From positions 434,001-498,000 of the forward strand of contig CAVXWW010000009.1 of the NCBI GenBank assembly GCA_963765545.1: a stretch of DNA of 64,000 nucleotides. Direction: 5' to 3'. Positions 26,092 through 35,390 of this stretch are shown piece by piece; the stretch's first letter is position 1, and the number at the start of each line of letters is the position of its first letter. Position numbers and translations under genes: made by a program. The notes beneath the pieces were generated by a model. It saw only the letters and a list, made by a program, of their open reading frames with translations. It made no database searches and had not been told where the DNA came from. This DNA comes from JARRPM01 sp963765545 (GTDB taxonomy: Bacteria > Pseudomonadota > Gammaproteobacteria > Pseudomonadales > Halieaceae).

Positions 26092-27257
26092 ACAGAGCAG
26101 CGGGCGATTTTGTCATACTGACGCAGTTCTTTTTCGTAGTGGATCTCGGCCCACAGCTCACTGTCCAGATAACGGGTTTCGACCATCGCCAGCGCGATAT
26201 TGGCTTTCACTGCGGGTGACCACATGGCCGATGTCACATAACCCACATCCCGGGTACAGGCCTTGTCGCGGTAAATCCATGCGCCATCGGCTACCTTGTT
26301 ACCTTCAATATCCAACTTGATGAGGGTATAGCGTGAGCCCTTTTCTTTTTCCGAGAGCAGTGCGTTACGCCCATTGAAATGTGGCTTCTTGAAATCAACC
26401 AGCCACCCCAGACCCAGTTCGAAGGGTGTCTGGTCGTGTTCAAAATGCACTGTCTTCAAGGCCTCGTTGAATTCCATATCCGGCATTATAAATCCGGCCT
26501 CGAGGCGCGCCATGTTGGTGGCCGCCTCCCCATAGGGCTGGATGCCATAGGGCTCTCCAGCCTCGTATAGCGCATCCCAAAAGGCCAATGCCAGGGCTGG
26601 ATCGACCCATATCTCATACCCCAGGTCGCCAGTGAAACCCGTGCGCGACACCATAAGCTCGCCTTCTGCGAAGGGAAAGTGGGTGACATTGAAAGGTTTT
26701 AGAGTCTCAATTCCGATCAGCCCCAAGGCCTTCAATACCGCGCAGGACGTGGGACCTTGCAACGACAAGGCAGCGACCTTGTCACTCACGTCATCGATAG
26801 AAAGCTTGTCAAAGCCGAAGCGTGCTTTCTTGAGCCAAGCCAGGCTGGGGCTGCCGCAGGTCAACATGAATTTCTCGGCACCGAGTCGAAAAACGGTGCC
26901 ATCGTCAATCATGCGGCCTTCATCAGTACACCAGCAAACGTAGGTCACACGGTTTTCGGCCAGGCCAGTAATACGTCGGGTGACCATGCGATCAAGCATC
27001 GCTTCGGCATCGGGGCCCTCGATAAAATACTTCTGCATGGGACAGATATCATAGGTGCCGCAGCTATTACGGATGCAGAAATATTCATACTCTTGATCGT
27101 AATAGTAGTCTGCAAATTTGTAGCCATTCCACTCGGACCAGGCTTCACGAATATTCAGCTGCGCCTGCCGTGGGTGAAAATGGGAAAGCTTCAGTCGCTC
27201 TTCCGCATACGGATCATCGGGCTCATTCGACCGTGGATAGTGTGTTTCGCTGTTCAT
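26031..27257 (-). CDS. GcvT-like folate-binding aminomethyltransferase/demethylase family protein
   Basis: A 408-residue protein of the GcvT fold, which uses tetrahydrofolate to accept one-carbon units from amines, sulfonium or aryl-methyl donors. Visible signatures are AALSLQGPTSCAVL, VSRTGFTGDLGYEIWV (folate-binding region), ATNMARLEAGF and a C-terminal barrel domain. It begins 3 bases after the upstream flavoprotein's stop, so it is the last gene of a flavoprotein-flavoprotein-GcvT operon. This suggests oxidative or folate-linked demethylation. Glycine cleavage is unlikely because GcvH/GcvP are absent. Confidence 0.85.
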   Translation of the reverse strand: MNSETHYPRSNEPDDPYAEERLKLSHFHPRQAQLNIREAWSEWNGYKFADYYYDQEYEYFCIRNSCGTYDICPMQKYFIEGPDAEAMLDRMVTRRITGLAENRVTYVCWCTDEGRMIDDGTVFRLGAEKFMLTCGSPSLAWLKKARFGFDKLSIDDVSDKVAALSLQGPTSCAVLKALGLIGIETLKPFNVTHFPFAEGELMVSRTGFTGDLGYEIWVDPALALAFWDALYEAGEPYGIQPYGEAATNMARLEAGFIMPDMEFNEALKTVHFEHDQTPFELGLGWLVDFKKPHFNGRNALLSEKEKGSRYTLIKLDIEGNKVADGAWIYRDKACTRDVGYVTSAMWSPAVKANIALAMVETRYLDSELWAEIHYEKELRQYDKIARCSVQDKPFWAPDRARATPPPDA

Positions 27258-27260
27258 AGA

Positions 27261-28886
27261 CTACTCGTCATAACAATCGTCCAGAGGCACGGTGTTGGGC
27301 CGCTTCAGGTCCATCAGTATCTCCCGGGCAGCGTTGGCCCCGCAGGCCGAGGAGACACCGCCCCCGGGGTGGGTAGAGGAGCCACACATATACAAGTTCT
27401 TCACAGGCATACGATATTGTGCGTACCCGGGAAAAGGCCGGTTGAACAGCAACTGGTCTATGGTGAGTTCGCCCTGGAAGATATTCCCCTCGGTCAAACC
27501 GATTTCATTCTCGATTTCATGGGGTGTTCTCACTTCCATGTGGACAATGAGTTCCTTGAAACCGGGGGCGTAACGCTCAATTTTGTCCACCACCGTTTGG
27601 CCGAAGGCGTCGCGCTTCTCCGGTGTCCAGGGGCCGTCCGCCAGCTCTGCCGGGCAGTACTGGATAAAGTTTGACATCCAGTGCTGCCCTGGCGGCGCCA
27701 CTGTCGGATCCCATGCCGAGGGAATTACCGATTCGATAAACGGGTCCCGGGAGAAACGACCGCGCTTCCAGCAATCATAGGCTTTTTCCAGCGTTGCAGT
27801 GGATCCGCAAAAACCCTGCCCTCCGCGGTTGATGTAGCGGTTTTGCGCGGGTACGCCTATGAACTGGGGCAGGCCGGAGAGAGCGATATTGACCTTGCCT
27901 GATGAGCCCCGGATTTTGAAATTTTTGGCTTTTTCATAAATACCGGGAGGTAGATCTGATCTGTCCATTACCTGGGTAAATGTGCGCTTCGCATCCAGGT
28001 TCGAGACGACGATATGGGCACTGATCTCCTCACCGCTCTCCAGCACCACGCCTGAGGCGCGCCCATGCTTGACCTGGATTCGCTGTACACCCGCTTCGGT
28101 ACGAATCTCGCCACCATGTTCGCGCAGCGCGCCGGCAATCGCGTGGGAAATTGCCCCCATACCCCCTCGGGCCAGGCCCCATGCTCCGATACTGCCATCA
28201 ACATCGCCCATAACGTGGTGTAACAACACGTAGGCAGAGCCCGGTGAACATACGCCCAGAGCGGTACCGATAATACCTGGTGTTGCCATGGCCGCGCGGA
28301 TCAACTCATCCTCAAAGTAGTCTTCGAGGTACTCCGCCGCGCTCATGGTGAAGAAGCGCACGTATTCGTATAGTTCCTTCTCTCCCAGGGACCAGAACTC
28401 CCGGGCCAGAAACAAGAGCTCTCCGATATCACGTGGTCGCATTCGGGCCGGGTCAGGTGGGGTGCGCAGCAAGGTTTTACGTATCAGTTGGGCATACCGG
28501 TTGAGATCTGCCTGGAAACGAAACATCGCATCGGCGTCGTGGGGAGAGCGGGCTCGCAATGCGTTGTAGGCCGGGCCCTCAGCATGGTAGCTCATCAAGG
28601 TATCGCCAACGCGATCACCGAAGTTTGCCGTGCCCAGATAGGGTACCAGCAGCAGACCGTGTCGGGTCAGGTTCAGGTCGCGATGAATCGACTGGCGCAT
28701 CATCGAGCAAACATAGGAGCAGCTTGAGTACCACCAGCCCTCGTGCATCTGTCGTGACACAGCGGCGCCACCAATATAGTCATTCTTCTCCACCACCAAT
28801 ACATCCAGCCCGGCTTTCGCGAGGTAGGCGGCGTTGGTCAGGCCGTTATGGCCGGCACCAATGATGATAGCGTCGTACTGTTTCAT
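27261..28886 (-). CDS. FAD-dependent phytoene-desaturase/PYROXD2-like oxidoreductase 2
   Basis: A 541-residue flavoprotein: AIIIGAGHNGLTNAAYLAKAG at the N-terminus, IGGAAVSR, WGLARGGMGAISHAI, and LYMCGSSTHPGGGVSSACGANAAREIL at the end. ATG 28886 is placed at the overlap with the upstream paralog's stop (ATGA). The long extension up to 29078 would run antiparallel to nothing useful and lacks coding character. It is clearly paralogous to the genes at 23864 and 28883. Coupled translation with its neighbours suggests a shared pathway or a hetero-oligomer. Confidence 0.85.
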   Translation of the reverse strand: MKQYDAIIIGAGHNGLTNAAYLAKAGLDVLVVEKNDYIGGAAVSRQMHEGWWYSSCSYVCSMMRQSIHRDLNLTRHGLLLVPYLGTANFGDRVGDTLMSYHAEGPAYNALRARSPHDADAMFRFQADLNRYAQLIRKTLLRTPPDPARMRPRDIGELLFLAREFWSLGEKELYEYVRFFTMSAAEYLEDYFEDELIRAAMATPGIIGTALGVCSPGSAYVLLHHVMGDVDGSIGAWGLARGGMGAISHAIAGALREHGGEIRTEAGVQRIQVKHGRASGVVLESGEEISAHIVVSNLDAKRTFTQVMDRSDLPPGIYEKAKNFKIRGSSGKVNIALSGLPQFIGVPAQNRYINRGGQGFCGSTATLEKAYDCWKRGRFSRDPFIESVIPSAWDPTVAPPGQHWMSNFIQYCPAELADGPWTPEKRDAFGQTVVDKIERYAPGFKELIVHMEVRTPHEIENEIGLTEGNIFQGELTIDQLLFNRPFPGYAQYRMPVKNLYMCGSSTHPGGGVSSACGANAAREILMDLKRPNTVPLDDCYDE

Positions 28887-30427
28887 CGTAGTATCTCGCG
28901 CGCCGCATTGTGCCCGGCTGCCCCCATCAGGCCGCCGCCAGGGTGGCAGCCTGCACCGCACAAATAGAGACCGGGAATCGGGGTGCGATACTGCGCTGCC
29001 TCGTAGGTGGGCCGCATCATCAACATCTGGTCCATTGCCAGTTCCGCATGATGCCAATGGCCTCCGGTAACATGCCAATCACGCTCGAGGTCTACTGGCG
29101 TCAACAACTCCGAATGTAAGATCGTCTCCTGCAATCCCGGTGCGTATTCAGACAGCTTGTCCAGCAGTTGGGCCTGCAGGCTGGCGCGCCTTGCCTGTGT
29201 CCACCCACCCTCCAGATCATAAGGTAGGTACATGACGTGGGCTGAAAGCACATGTTGCCCCTCGGGGGCCAGGTCAGGCACCTGCAAACTGGGTATCATG
29301 AACTCCATTACCGGCTCTTCGGGGCAGTGGCCATATTTCGCGTCGTCCCACGCGAACTCGATTGTGTCCATCCGGGGAGCGATGATCATCCGCCCCCGGG
29401 GATCATCCATTCCTGTAAAGGCAGGCAAGCTATCGAGAGCAAGGTGGAGCTTGGCGACATAACCGCGGGTGCGAAGCCGGTTGATACGGTTGCCAAAACC
29501 AATCTCAAGGTGGCGGGCGCCGAGCAGGTCTACAAATGTTCGCTTGGGGTCGGCCGATGAAATGACGCGGCTTGCGCCAATACGGGTGCCATCACTGAGT
29601 TCAATGCCGCATGCGCGCTGGCCGTTCTCGTCACCTTCGACCACGATCCGGCGCACTGGAGTATTGCAGCGCAGCTCCACACCGGCTGAAGTCGCCGCGT
29701 TTACCAGGGCGTCAATCAGCGCTTGCAGCCCACCCTCTGGAACGCTGTGCATGCCCTTGTGTTCACCGCTCATGCGGTAGAGCATGGTTAGCACTGTATT
29801 GTTGGGGGATCGCGGCGCCTGGGTTGAGCCTATAAGGCCATCCCACGCCAGCGCTGCTTTCAGTACATCATTACTGAAGTATTCATCCATGAGATCCCTG
29901 GCGGGGAGAGCAGCGATGCGCAGAAACTCCCGCATATCGTCCTTGCCAAGCAGCCGCAGTTTGACACCCACCTGGGCGAATGTCAGCAGTTCAGCCAGGC
30001 TGTTATTACCTACCCGGGGCATGGTCTTGTGCCAGAAGGGCTGCATGGCCCCCGCGCAGCGCTCCATCAAGCGGCGGAATTGCTGGTAGGCGGCCGCGTC
30101 CTCTGTTGATGCTCCAGTGATTTTATTGCGGGTTATTCGAATATGGTTGCCGTCTGGCGACATTCCGATGGTGGGTACGGCATCACCAACACCGTTGAAT
30201 CCGTGACTAACCAGTTTCAGTTCCCGGGCTATGCGGGCTGAAAACTGGTTCAGACTGTGCGCCACACTGAGTTTGAAGCCCGGGTGGAATTCTCGTGTAG
30301 CCGCAAGACCACCAATTGCCGAGGCAGCTTCCAGCACAAGGACGCGTTGACCCGCCCTGGCGAGGTATGATGCGCACACCAGGCCATTGTGCCCGCCACC
30401 GATGACAACTGAATCGAAGTTTTCCAA
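28883..30427 (-). CDS. FAD-dependent phytoene-desaturase/PYROXD2-like oxidoreductase 3
   Basis: A 514-residue flavoprotein and first gene of the operon: SVVIGGGHNGLVCASYLARAG, IGGLAATREFHPG, and YLCGAGCHPGGGLMGAAGHNAAREIL. The frame begins at TTG 30427 with no obvious Shine-Dalgarno, so the start is uncertain but must be close, since the FAD motif follows at once. It diverges from the PuuB-like oxidase gene across about 138 bases, which suggests common regulation of the two arms. Confidence 0.84.
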   Translation of the reverse strand: MENFDSVVIGGGHNGLVCASYLARAGQRVLVLEAASAIGGLAATREFHPGFKLSVAHSLNQFSARIARELKLVSHGFNGVGDAVPTIGMSPDGNHIRITRNKITGASTEDAAAYQQFRRLMERCAGAMQPFWHKTMPRVGNNSLAELLTFAQVGVKLRLLGKDDMREFLRIAALPARDLMDEYFSNDVLKAALAWDGLIGSTQAPRSPNNTVLTMLYRMSGEHKGMHSVPEGGLQALIDALVNAATSAGVELRCNTPVRRIVVEGDENGQRACGIELSDGTRIGASRVISSADPKRTFVDLLGARHLEIGFGNRINRLRTRGYVAKLHLALDSLPAFTGMDDPRGRMIIAPRMDTIEFAWDDAKYGHCPEEPVMEFMIPSLQVPDLAPEGQHVLSAHVMYLPYDLEGGWTQARRASLQAQLLDKLSEYAPGLQETILHSELLTPVDLERDWHVTGGHWHHAELAMDQMLMMRPTYEAAQYRTPIPGLYLCGAGCHPGGGLMGAAGHNAAREILR

Positions 30428-30565
30428 AGAAACGCGGGCCGTAGCAATTGGACAAGCCTGTAGTGTAAGCAGCGCAAGGACTTGCTACAACCGGGCCTAT
30501 ACGCCAAGAGCTATTTGGCATGCTGTATTGCTATCATATCGGCAGATGAACCACGGAGTGACTAC

Positions 30566-31870
30566 ATGTTTGGACTGCGCTTTCCGCGAGATACGCGCGA
30601 ACACGCAAACTCGCTTTATGCGGCCACCGCTGCCCGGCAAGGCTTCTTTCCCACACTCGATTCTGACATTGAGTGCGATATCGCGGTCGTTGGTGGTGGC
30701 TTCAGCGGTGTTAATACGGCACTGGAATTGAGCGAGCGCGGGCATCAGGTGGTATTACTTGAGGCAAACCGCCTGGCCTGGGGGGCGAGCGGAAGGAACG
30801 GTGGTCAGGTTATCGGCGGCCTGGGCCACGATGCCACCAAGTTTCGTGCAGCTATTGGGGACGAGGGTGTGGAGGCAATCTACCGCATGGGTGTGGAATG
30901 CGTCGATATTATCCGCGAACGCGTGGCGCGTTACGACATCGCCTGTGACTTGCAATGGGGTTATTGCGACGTAGCACTCAAACCAAAACATATGGCCTGG
31001 TTCAGGGAGGTGCGGCAAGAGCAAGTCGAAAAAGGCTACCAACATCCGCTCATCTTGCTGGATGCCGAGGAAGTCAGGGAATATGTTGGCTCAAGCAGCT
31101 ACATCGGGGGGCTCTATAACCCTAGCGGCGGGGGTCATTTGCATCCAATAAACCTGTGTCTGGGCGAAGCTGCGGCGGCACAGGATCATGGCGCTATCAT
31201 CTACGAACAATCGCGCGTAATCGATATAGAGTATGGGCAGCGCGTTAAACTTGTTACAGATCGAGCCAGAGTGACTGCGCGCACTGCTGTCCTGTGTGGT
31301 AACGCCTATATGGAGGGTCTTGTCCCAGCCCTTCGCAGTAAGGTGCTACCTGCAACTAGCTGCATGATCGCGACCGAACCGCTGAGTGAGAGCCAGGCTG
31401 ACTCTGTATTACCAGAGAACGTCGCGGTTTGTGATCCGCGAACCGCTCTGGACTACTTCCGCCTCAGCGGCGACCGCCGATTATTGTTCGGCGGCTTGTC
31501 GAACTATACGGGACTGGTGCCCTCAAGCTACGAGCGGATTATGCTGCAAAAAATGTTGAAGGTTTTTCCGCAGCTGGAAGGCGTTCGCATCGATTACGCC
31601 TGGGACGGCCAGATGGGGATAGGCATCAATCGCATGCCCCAGGTTGGCAAGCTGGGTGATAACGTCTACTACGTACAAGCCTACTCTGGCCACGGGGTGG
31701 CGCCCACCCATATCATGGCTAGAGTTATTGCTGAAGATATCTGCGGTGAAACCGATCGATTCTCGATTATGAGCCGGATCAAACATCATTCTTTTCCCGG
31801 CGGTCGCTATCTGCGGCGCCCGGGGATGGCACTGGGGATGCTCTACTTCAAAGCCAAAGACTACTTCTAG
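30566..31870 (+). CDS. puuB: FAD-dependent amine oxidase, gamma-glutamylputrescine oxidase-like
   Basis: A 434-residue DAO-family flavoenzyme. It has CDIAVVGGGFSGVNTALELSERG (FAD site), WGASGRNGGQVIGG, a WGYCDVALK segment and the C-terminal VYYVQAYSGHGVAPTH typical of PuuB/DadA-like oxidases. ATG 30566 (MFGLRFPRDTREHANSLYAAT) fits family N-termini. It lies 16 bases before a glutamine-synthetase-like PuuA gene, the same pairing as in the gamma-glutamyl polyamine pathway. The likely reaction is oxidative deamination of a gamma-glutamylated amine. The exact amine is not known. Confidence 0.82.
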   Translation: MFGLRFPRDTREHANSLYAATAARQGFFPTLDSDIECDIAVVGGGFSGVNTALELSERGHQVVLLEANRLAWGASGRNGGQVIGGLGHDATKFRAAIGDEGVEAIYRMGVECVDIIRERVARYDIACDLQWGYCDVALKPKHMAWFREVRQEQVEKGYQHPLILLDAEEVREYVGSSSYIGGLYNPSGGGHLHPINLCLGEAAAAQDHGAIIYEQSRVIDIEYGQRVKLVTDRARVTARTAVLCGNAYMEGLVPALRSKVLPATSCMIATEPLSESQADSVLPENVAVCDPRTALDYFRLSGDRRLLFGGLSNYTGLVPSSYERIMLQKMLKVFPQLEGVRIDYAWDGQMGIGINRMPQVGKLGDNVYYVQAYSGHGVAPTHIMARVIAEDICGETDRFSIMSRIKHHSFPGGRYLRRPGMALGMLYFKAKDYF

Positions 31871-31886
31871 TAACCGAGTAAAATGC

Positions 31887-33257
31887 ATGTTGGATGAAGC
31901 GCAGCAGTACCTGAAGCAACACCCCGAGCTGGGCACCCTGGAGATTCTATCACCCGATATGAATGGCATTCTCCGCGCCAAACGCATCCCGCGGGCAGAA
32001 CTTGGGAAATTCTTTAGCAGCGGTCTCACTGGTCCTGGCACAACGCCAGTCATGAACAGCCTGGGGGACATCTGCGATATCCCGGAGGCACATATGCTAG
32101 GCGGAGATCCGGATAAAGCCATTTATCCGGTGCCTGGAACGCTTGCGCCCATACCCTGGTTACATTCAGCCACCCACCAGGTCCTCGCCCACTGGACTGA
32201 GCTGGGTGGAGCGCCCCTTACCCTGAACCCAAGGACCGTTCTTGCGAATGCCCTGCAGCCTCTCTCCGATCTGGGCTTGAACGTGGTGGTGGCAACAGAG
32301 CTTGAATTCTACTTACTGGCAGACGAAACGGGTCCCACGCCCCGCCCGCGACTGGGCAGCATTATGGGTACCAACCTGTCTCAGGAAGGTACGCAGTATT
32401 GTAACCCTGAGGATATGGCCGAATTTGACAGTTTCCTGGAGGCTATACGGCTCGCGTGTGCGACTCAATCGATTCCTGCGACCACAGCACACCTTGAGTT
32501 CGCCCCGGGACAATTCGAGATCAATCTGCACCACGTCAATGACGTGTTAACAGCCTGCGATCATGCGCTGCTGCTTAAACGGCTGATTAAGGGCGTTGCC
32601 GCTTCACAGGGAATGGGCGCCACCTTCATGGCCAAACCGTTTCCCGACGCCCCCGGCAATGGATTGCACATTCATATCAGTGTGTACGATGCCGATGGTA
32701 ACAATATATTTTTTGATGAGCGCAGTGAGGAAACGCCTCCTGTCAGTGATCGAATGCGCCACGCGATCGGGGGCCTCAGCGAACTGATGGCTGAAAGCCA
32801 GGCCGTCTTCGCGCCCAATGCCAATAGCTATCGTCGACTCCAGCCCGGTTGCTTTGCACCGCTTAGCCCGAACTGGGGCTACAACCACCGCAACCTGTCG
32901 CTACGGATACCGGTCAGCGATCCCGAAAACCTGCGAGTTGAGCACCGCGTCGCCGGCGCAGATGCAAACCCCTACCTGGTCTGCGCCTGTATCCTCGCCG
33001 GTATTCATTATGGCCTGACTAATAAGTGCACACCCGGCCAATACGTCGCAGAAGGTATAACCATGAAGGATGAGGTCATTACCCTGGCCACTGACTGGCC
33101 CGAGGCCCTGAACCGTTTTGAGGCGGGTAGGGTCCTTCCAGCTTACCTGGGAGAAGAATACTGTAAGCTGTTCGCCGTCGTTCGGCGGGACGAATGTCGC
33201 CAATTCAATACCCGCGTGAGCAATATCGACTATGAATGGTATTTGCGCAGTGTCTAA
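31887..33257 (+). CDS. puuA: Glutamine synthetase family protein, gamma-glutamylpolyamine synthetase-like
   Basis: A 456-residue GS-fold ligase. It has the ATP/metal motif VATELEFYLL, AHLEFAPGQFEINL, the GNGLHIHISV loop, NSYRRLQPGCFAP and LRVEHRVAGADANPYL. The N-terminal beta-grasp segment (LEILSPDMNGILRAKRIP) matches PuuA-like enzymes. It should ligate glutamate to an amine using ATP; the PuuB-like oxidase upstream would then act on the product. It is not the nitrogen-assimilating GlnA, given its length and N-terminus. Confidence 0.88.
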   Translation: MLDEAQQYLKQHPELGTLEILSPDMNGILRAKRIPRAELGKFFSSGLTGPGTTPVMNSLGDICDIPEAHMLGGDPDKAIYPVPGTLAPIPWLHSATHQVLAHWTELGGAPLTLNPRTVLANALQPLSDLGLNVVVATELEFYLLADETGPTPRPRLGSIMGTNLSQEGTQYCNPEDMAEFDSFLEAIRLACATQSIPATTAHLEFAPGQFEINLHHVNDVLTACDHALLLKRLIKGVAASQGMGATFMAKPFPDAPGNGLHIHISVYDADGNNIFFDERSEETPPVSDRMRHAIGGLSELMAESQAVFAPNANSYRRLQPGCFAPLSPNWGYNHRNLSLRIPVSDPENLRVEHRVAGADANPYLVCACILAGIHYGLTNKCTPGQYVAEGITMKDEVITLATDWPEALNRFEAGRVLPAYLGEEYCKLFAVVRRDECRQFNTRVSNIDYEWYLRSV

Positions 33258-33866
33258 GTGGGGTGACGGACAAGCTAACTGGTCTGCAAATTGCGTCCGT
33301 ATCGGCGGGCTGGCCAAAACCTCGGCCAGAAGCCTGAAATTAATCTGCAGACTCTGCGCTTTTCCTGATCATCTGATCAGTCGAGTGCCGGTGAGGTTTG
33401 ACTGAAATAGAGTGACCGGAATTCAGAACCGTGGCTGCAGGACAGTACTGAATCTCCGGCAAGGAATGAAATCCGGTTCACCTGTTGAAGGGTCGTGGGT
33501 AACGCTGCTCCGCAGCGAAGTGACGACCAGTCGACTCAATATTCATTCACTGCCTTCGAGTATATTGATTGAAATACGCTCCGGCTGATAGTCGACCGAT
33601 ACTTCCTGCAATTCGCAATTACTCCGTTGCCAACCGCGCTTAACCACATCGCCGCTACAACATGCGGCATCCGTGCCCAATCCAGGGCGCATTGCCGACT
33701 TTAGCTTATGACCTTTTCAAAGAGTGCTCCTGGTAGCCTTGCCGAAAGATTCTCCTGGCACTGAATTTATCGTGTTATCAGTATTCCAGGGAAAGTCTCG
33801 CTTGAGACTGGCGTGTCTGGATCGATTTTCCTACAATGCACACTCCCCAACCGCAAAGGCGACACC
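33258..33866. other. Long intergenic region before the ferritin gene
   Basis: About 600 bases with no annotated family. The only frame with coding-like composition is the small minus-strand one at 33543-33692. The rest is unexplained and should include the ferritin promoter; no Fur-box-like sequence was recognised by eye. Confidence 0.5.
33543..33692 (-). CDS. Possible 49-residue ORF
   Basis: ATG 33692 opens a frame reading MRPGLGTDAACCSGDVV, then a Trp-containing stretch and an amphipathic end (EVSVDYQPERISINIL). The composition is more protein-like than chance, with a CC pair, but no family was recognised and the ribosome site is weak. It could be a real small gene, a gene fragment or chance. 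Confidence 0.3.
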   Translation of the reverse strand: MRPGLGTDAACCSGDVVKRGWQRSNCELQEVSVDYQPERISINILEGSE

Positions 33867-34373
33867 GTGATTTCCGAAGCAATGCAAAAGACTTTGTTTA
33901 CCCAGCTCAATGACGAGTTCTACTCCGCCTATTTGTATCTTGCGATGTCGGCCTATTGCGCGCACATAGACTTCAACGGGGCCGCCGCCTGGCTGAAGCA
34001 GCAGTATGAAGAAGAACAGATGCACGCCACAAAAATCTACAACTACCTGATAGAGCAGGGCGCACACGTGGTGTTGCAGGAGATTCCTCAGCCGCCCAAT
34101 GAATTTGGTTCCATTCTGGATGTATTCCGTTCATCTTTGCAGCACGAGCAATCGATGACCGCCAAGTTGAATAATCTCAGTGACCAGGCCCTTAAAGAGA
34201 AGGACCATGCCACCTACAACCTTCTCCAATGGTTTGTGAATGAGCAGGTTGAAGAAGAGTCTACCGTCAGCGAGATCATCTCGAAGCTGAAGTTGGTGAA
34301 AGAAGATGGATACGGTCTGTTGATGATTGATAATGAGCTGGGTTCACGCCTGGCCCCGGCCGCAATCCCCTAG
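33867..34373 (+). CDS. ftnA: Ferritin (FtnA-like)
   Basis: Iron-storage ferritin of 168 residues. GTG 33867, preceded by AAAGG, is chosen because it gives the numbering of the E. coli FtnA ferroxidase centre: Glu17, Glu50, His53, Glu94, Gln127 and Glu130 all fall on the expected residues. An upstream extension to 33813 is open but would break this match. It has no heme-ligand Met of bacterioferritin type, so it is a non-heme ferritin. It oxidises Fe2+ and stores it in a 24-mer in the cytoplasm. Confidence 0.93.
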   Translation: MISEAMQKTLFTQLNDEFYSAYLYLAMSAYCAHIDFNGAAAWLKQQYEEEQMHATKIYNYLIEQGAHVVLQEIPQPPNEFGSILDVFRSSLQHEQSMTAKLNNLSDQALKEKDHATYNLLQWFVNEQVEEESTVSEIISKLKLVKEDGYGLLMIDNELGSRLAPAAIP

Positions 34374-34414
34374 AAAACATCGGGTCAGACCCCTTATTTT
34401 CTCTTATTTCTCAG

Positions 34415-35287
34415 TTACCTACCGGTGTATTCCGGACTGCCCGGTGCACGGTAACGATCCAGTGGACTTCGCCTGGCATCGCTACCATAGTAATGACCGC
34501 TGCCTTGCGGCGCGCCAAACAACAGAAACATGATGGATGCAGTTCCATGGGCAGGGGGCTTCATGCCCAGCTCAGACGGTGACATGCCGCGCTTCTCGGC
34601 TTGGGGACGCGTCATATCGGTTTCGATATAGCCTGGTGTGCAGGCATTGATACACAGATGGGGGTTCTCCCGGGCCAGCAATATGGTGTACAGGCTTACA
34701 CAGGCTTTGCTGAAGCCATAAGCGTTGGCCTCGCCCAGCCCCAGTGCTCGAAGGCGCTTCGGATCGGCCTGAAGGTCGAGGACTTTGTTGATGAATGCCT
34801 CGAGAACTGCCCACTCAACAGTGGGATCCTGGAAGAAGTTTTGTCGCTGGGGACTGCATTGACTAACGAAGTTGGGCCCCGAGGCAGACGAGACATTGAC
34901 GACCCGTCCCGCAGGCTCAATCAGCGGAACGAAGGCGTCGCAAACGCGTTTTACTCCCAGAGTGTTAACATTGACGACGGTTTGCATATCATTGGATCCC
35001 AAGCCAATGCCGGCATTATTGACTACGCCATAGAGCGGCGCGGTATCCAATCCATACTTGTTGACCACGTGGTCACGCGCAAATGATACGGATTTCTGGT
35101 TGGAAACATCGATTTCCACCAGCTCCAGTCGCGATGCATGCTTGGGATTCTCTCGACAAAGCGTATCTATGCCCGAACGACCACGGTCCAGATCTCTAGC
35201 CCCAACAAGCACCGAAACATCTTGATGACGCGCGAGAATGGCCGCGGCAGTTGCCAGGCCGATTCCCTTGTTTGCGCCGGTAATCAA
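34415..35287 (-). CDS. SDR-family carbonyl-reductase-like oxidoreductase
   Basis: A 290-residue short-chain dehydrogenase. The frame opens at the dinucleotide-binding TGANKGIG, followed by VGARD, VVNNAG, NVSSASG and YGFSKA as catalytic Tyr/Lys. The TGANKGIG and long insert before the active site resemble eukaryotic-type carbonyl reductases. No ATG or GTG exists upstream within the frame: the first usable start is TTG 35287, while an AGGGAGG lies farther upstream, near an ATC at 35299. The true N-terminus is therefore unsure. Substrate unknown. Confidence 0.82.
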   Translation of the reverse strand: MITGANKGIGLATAAAILARHQDVSVLVGARDLDRGRSGIDTLCRENPKHASRLELVEIDVSNQKSVSFARDHVVNKYGLDTAPLYGVVNNAGIGLGSNDMQTVVNVNTLGVKRVCDAFVPLIEPAGRVVNVSSASGPNFVSQCSPQRQNFFQDPTVEWAVLEAFINKVLDLQADPKRLRALGLGEANAYGFSKACVSLYTILLARENPHLCINACTPGYIETDMTRPQAEKRGMSPSELGMKPPAHGTASIMFLLFGAPQGSGHYYGSDARRSPLDRYRAPGSPEYTGR

Positions 35288-35390
35288 TACGCGTTTGATA
35301 TGGCCTCCCTGCTACTCACTGTCGTCGTTTGAGAATTCACCTTACTCTCGATAGAGTAGCTATTCCAGTCAGCTAGCGAACAAGCTTTAT

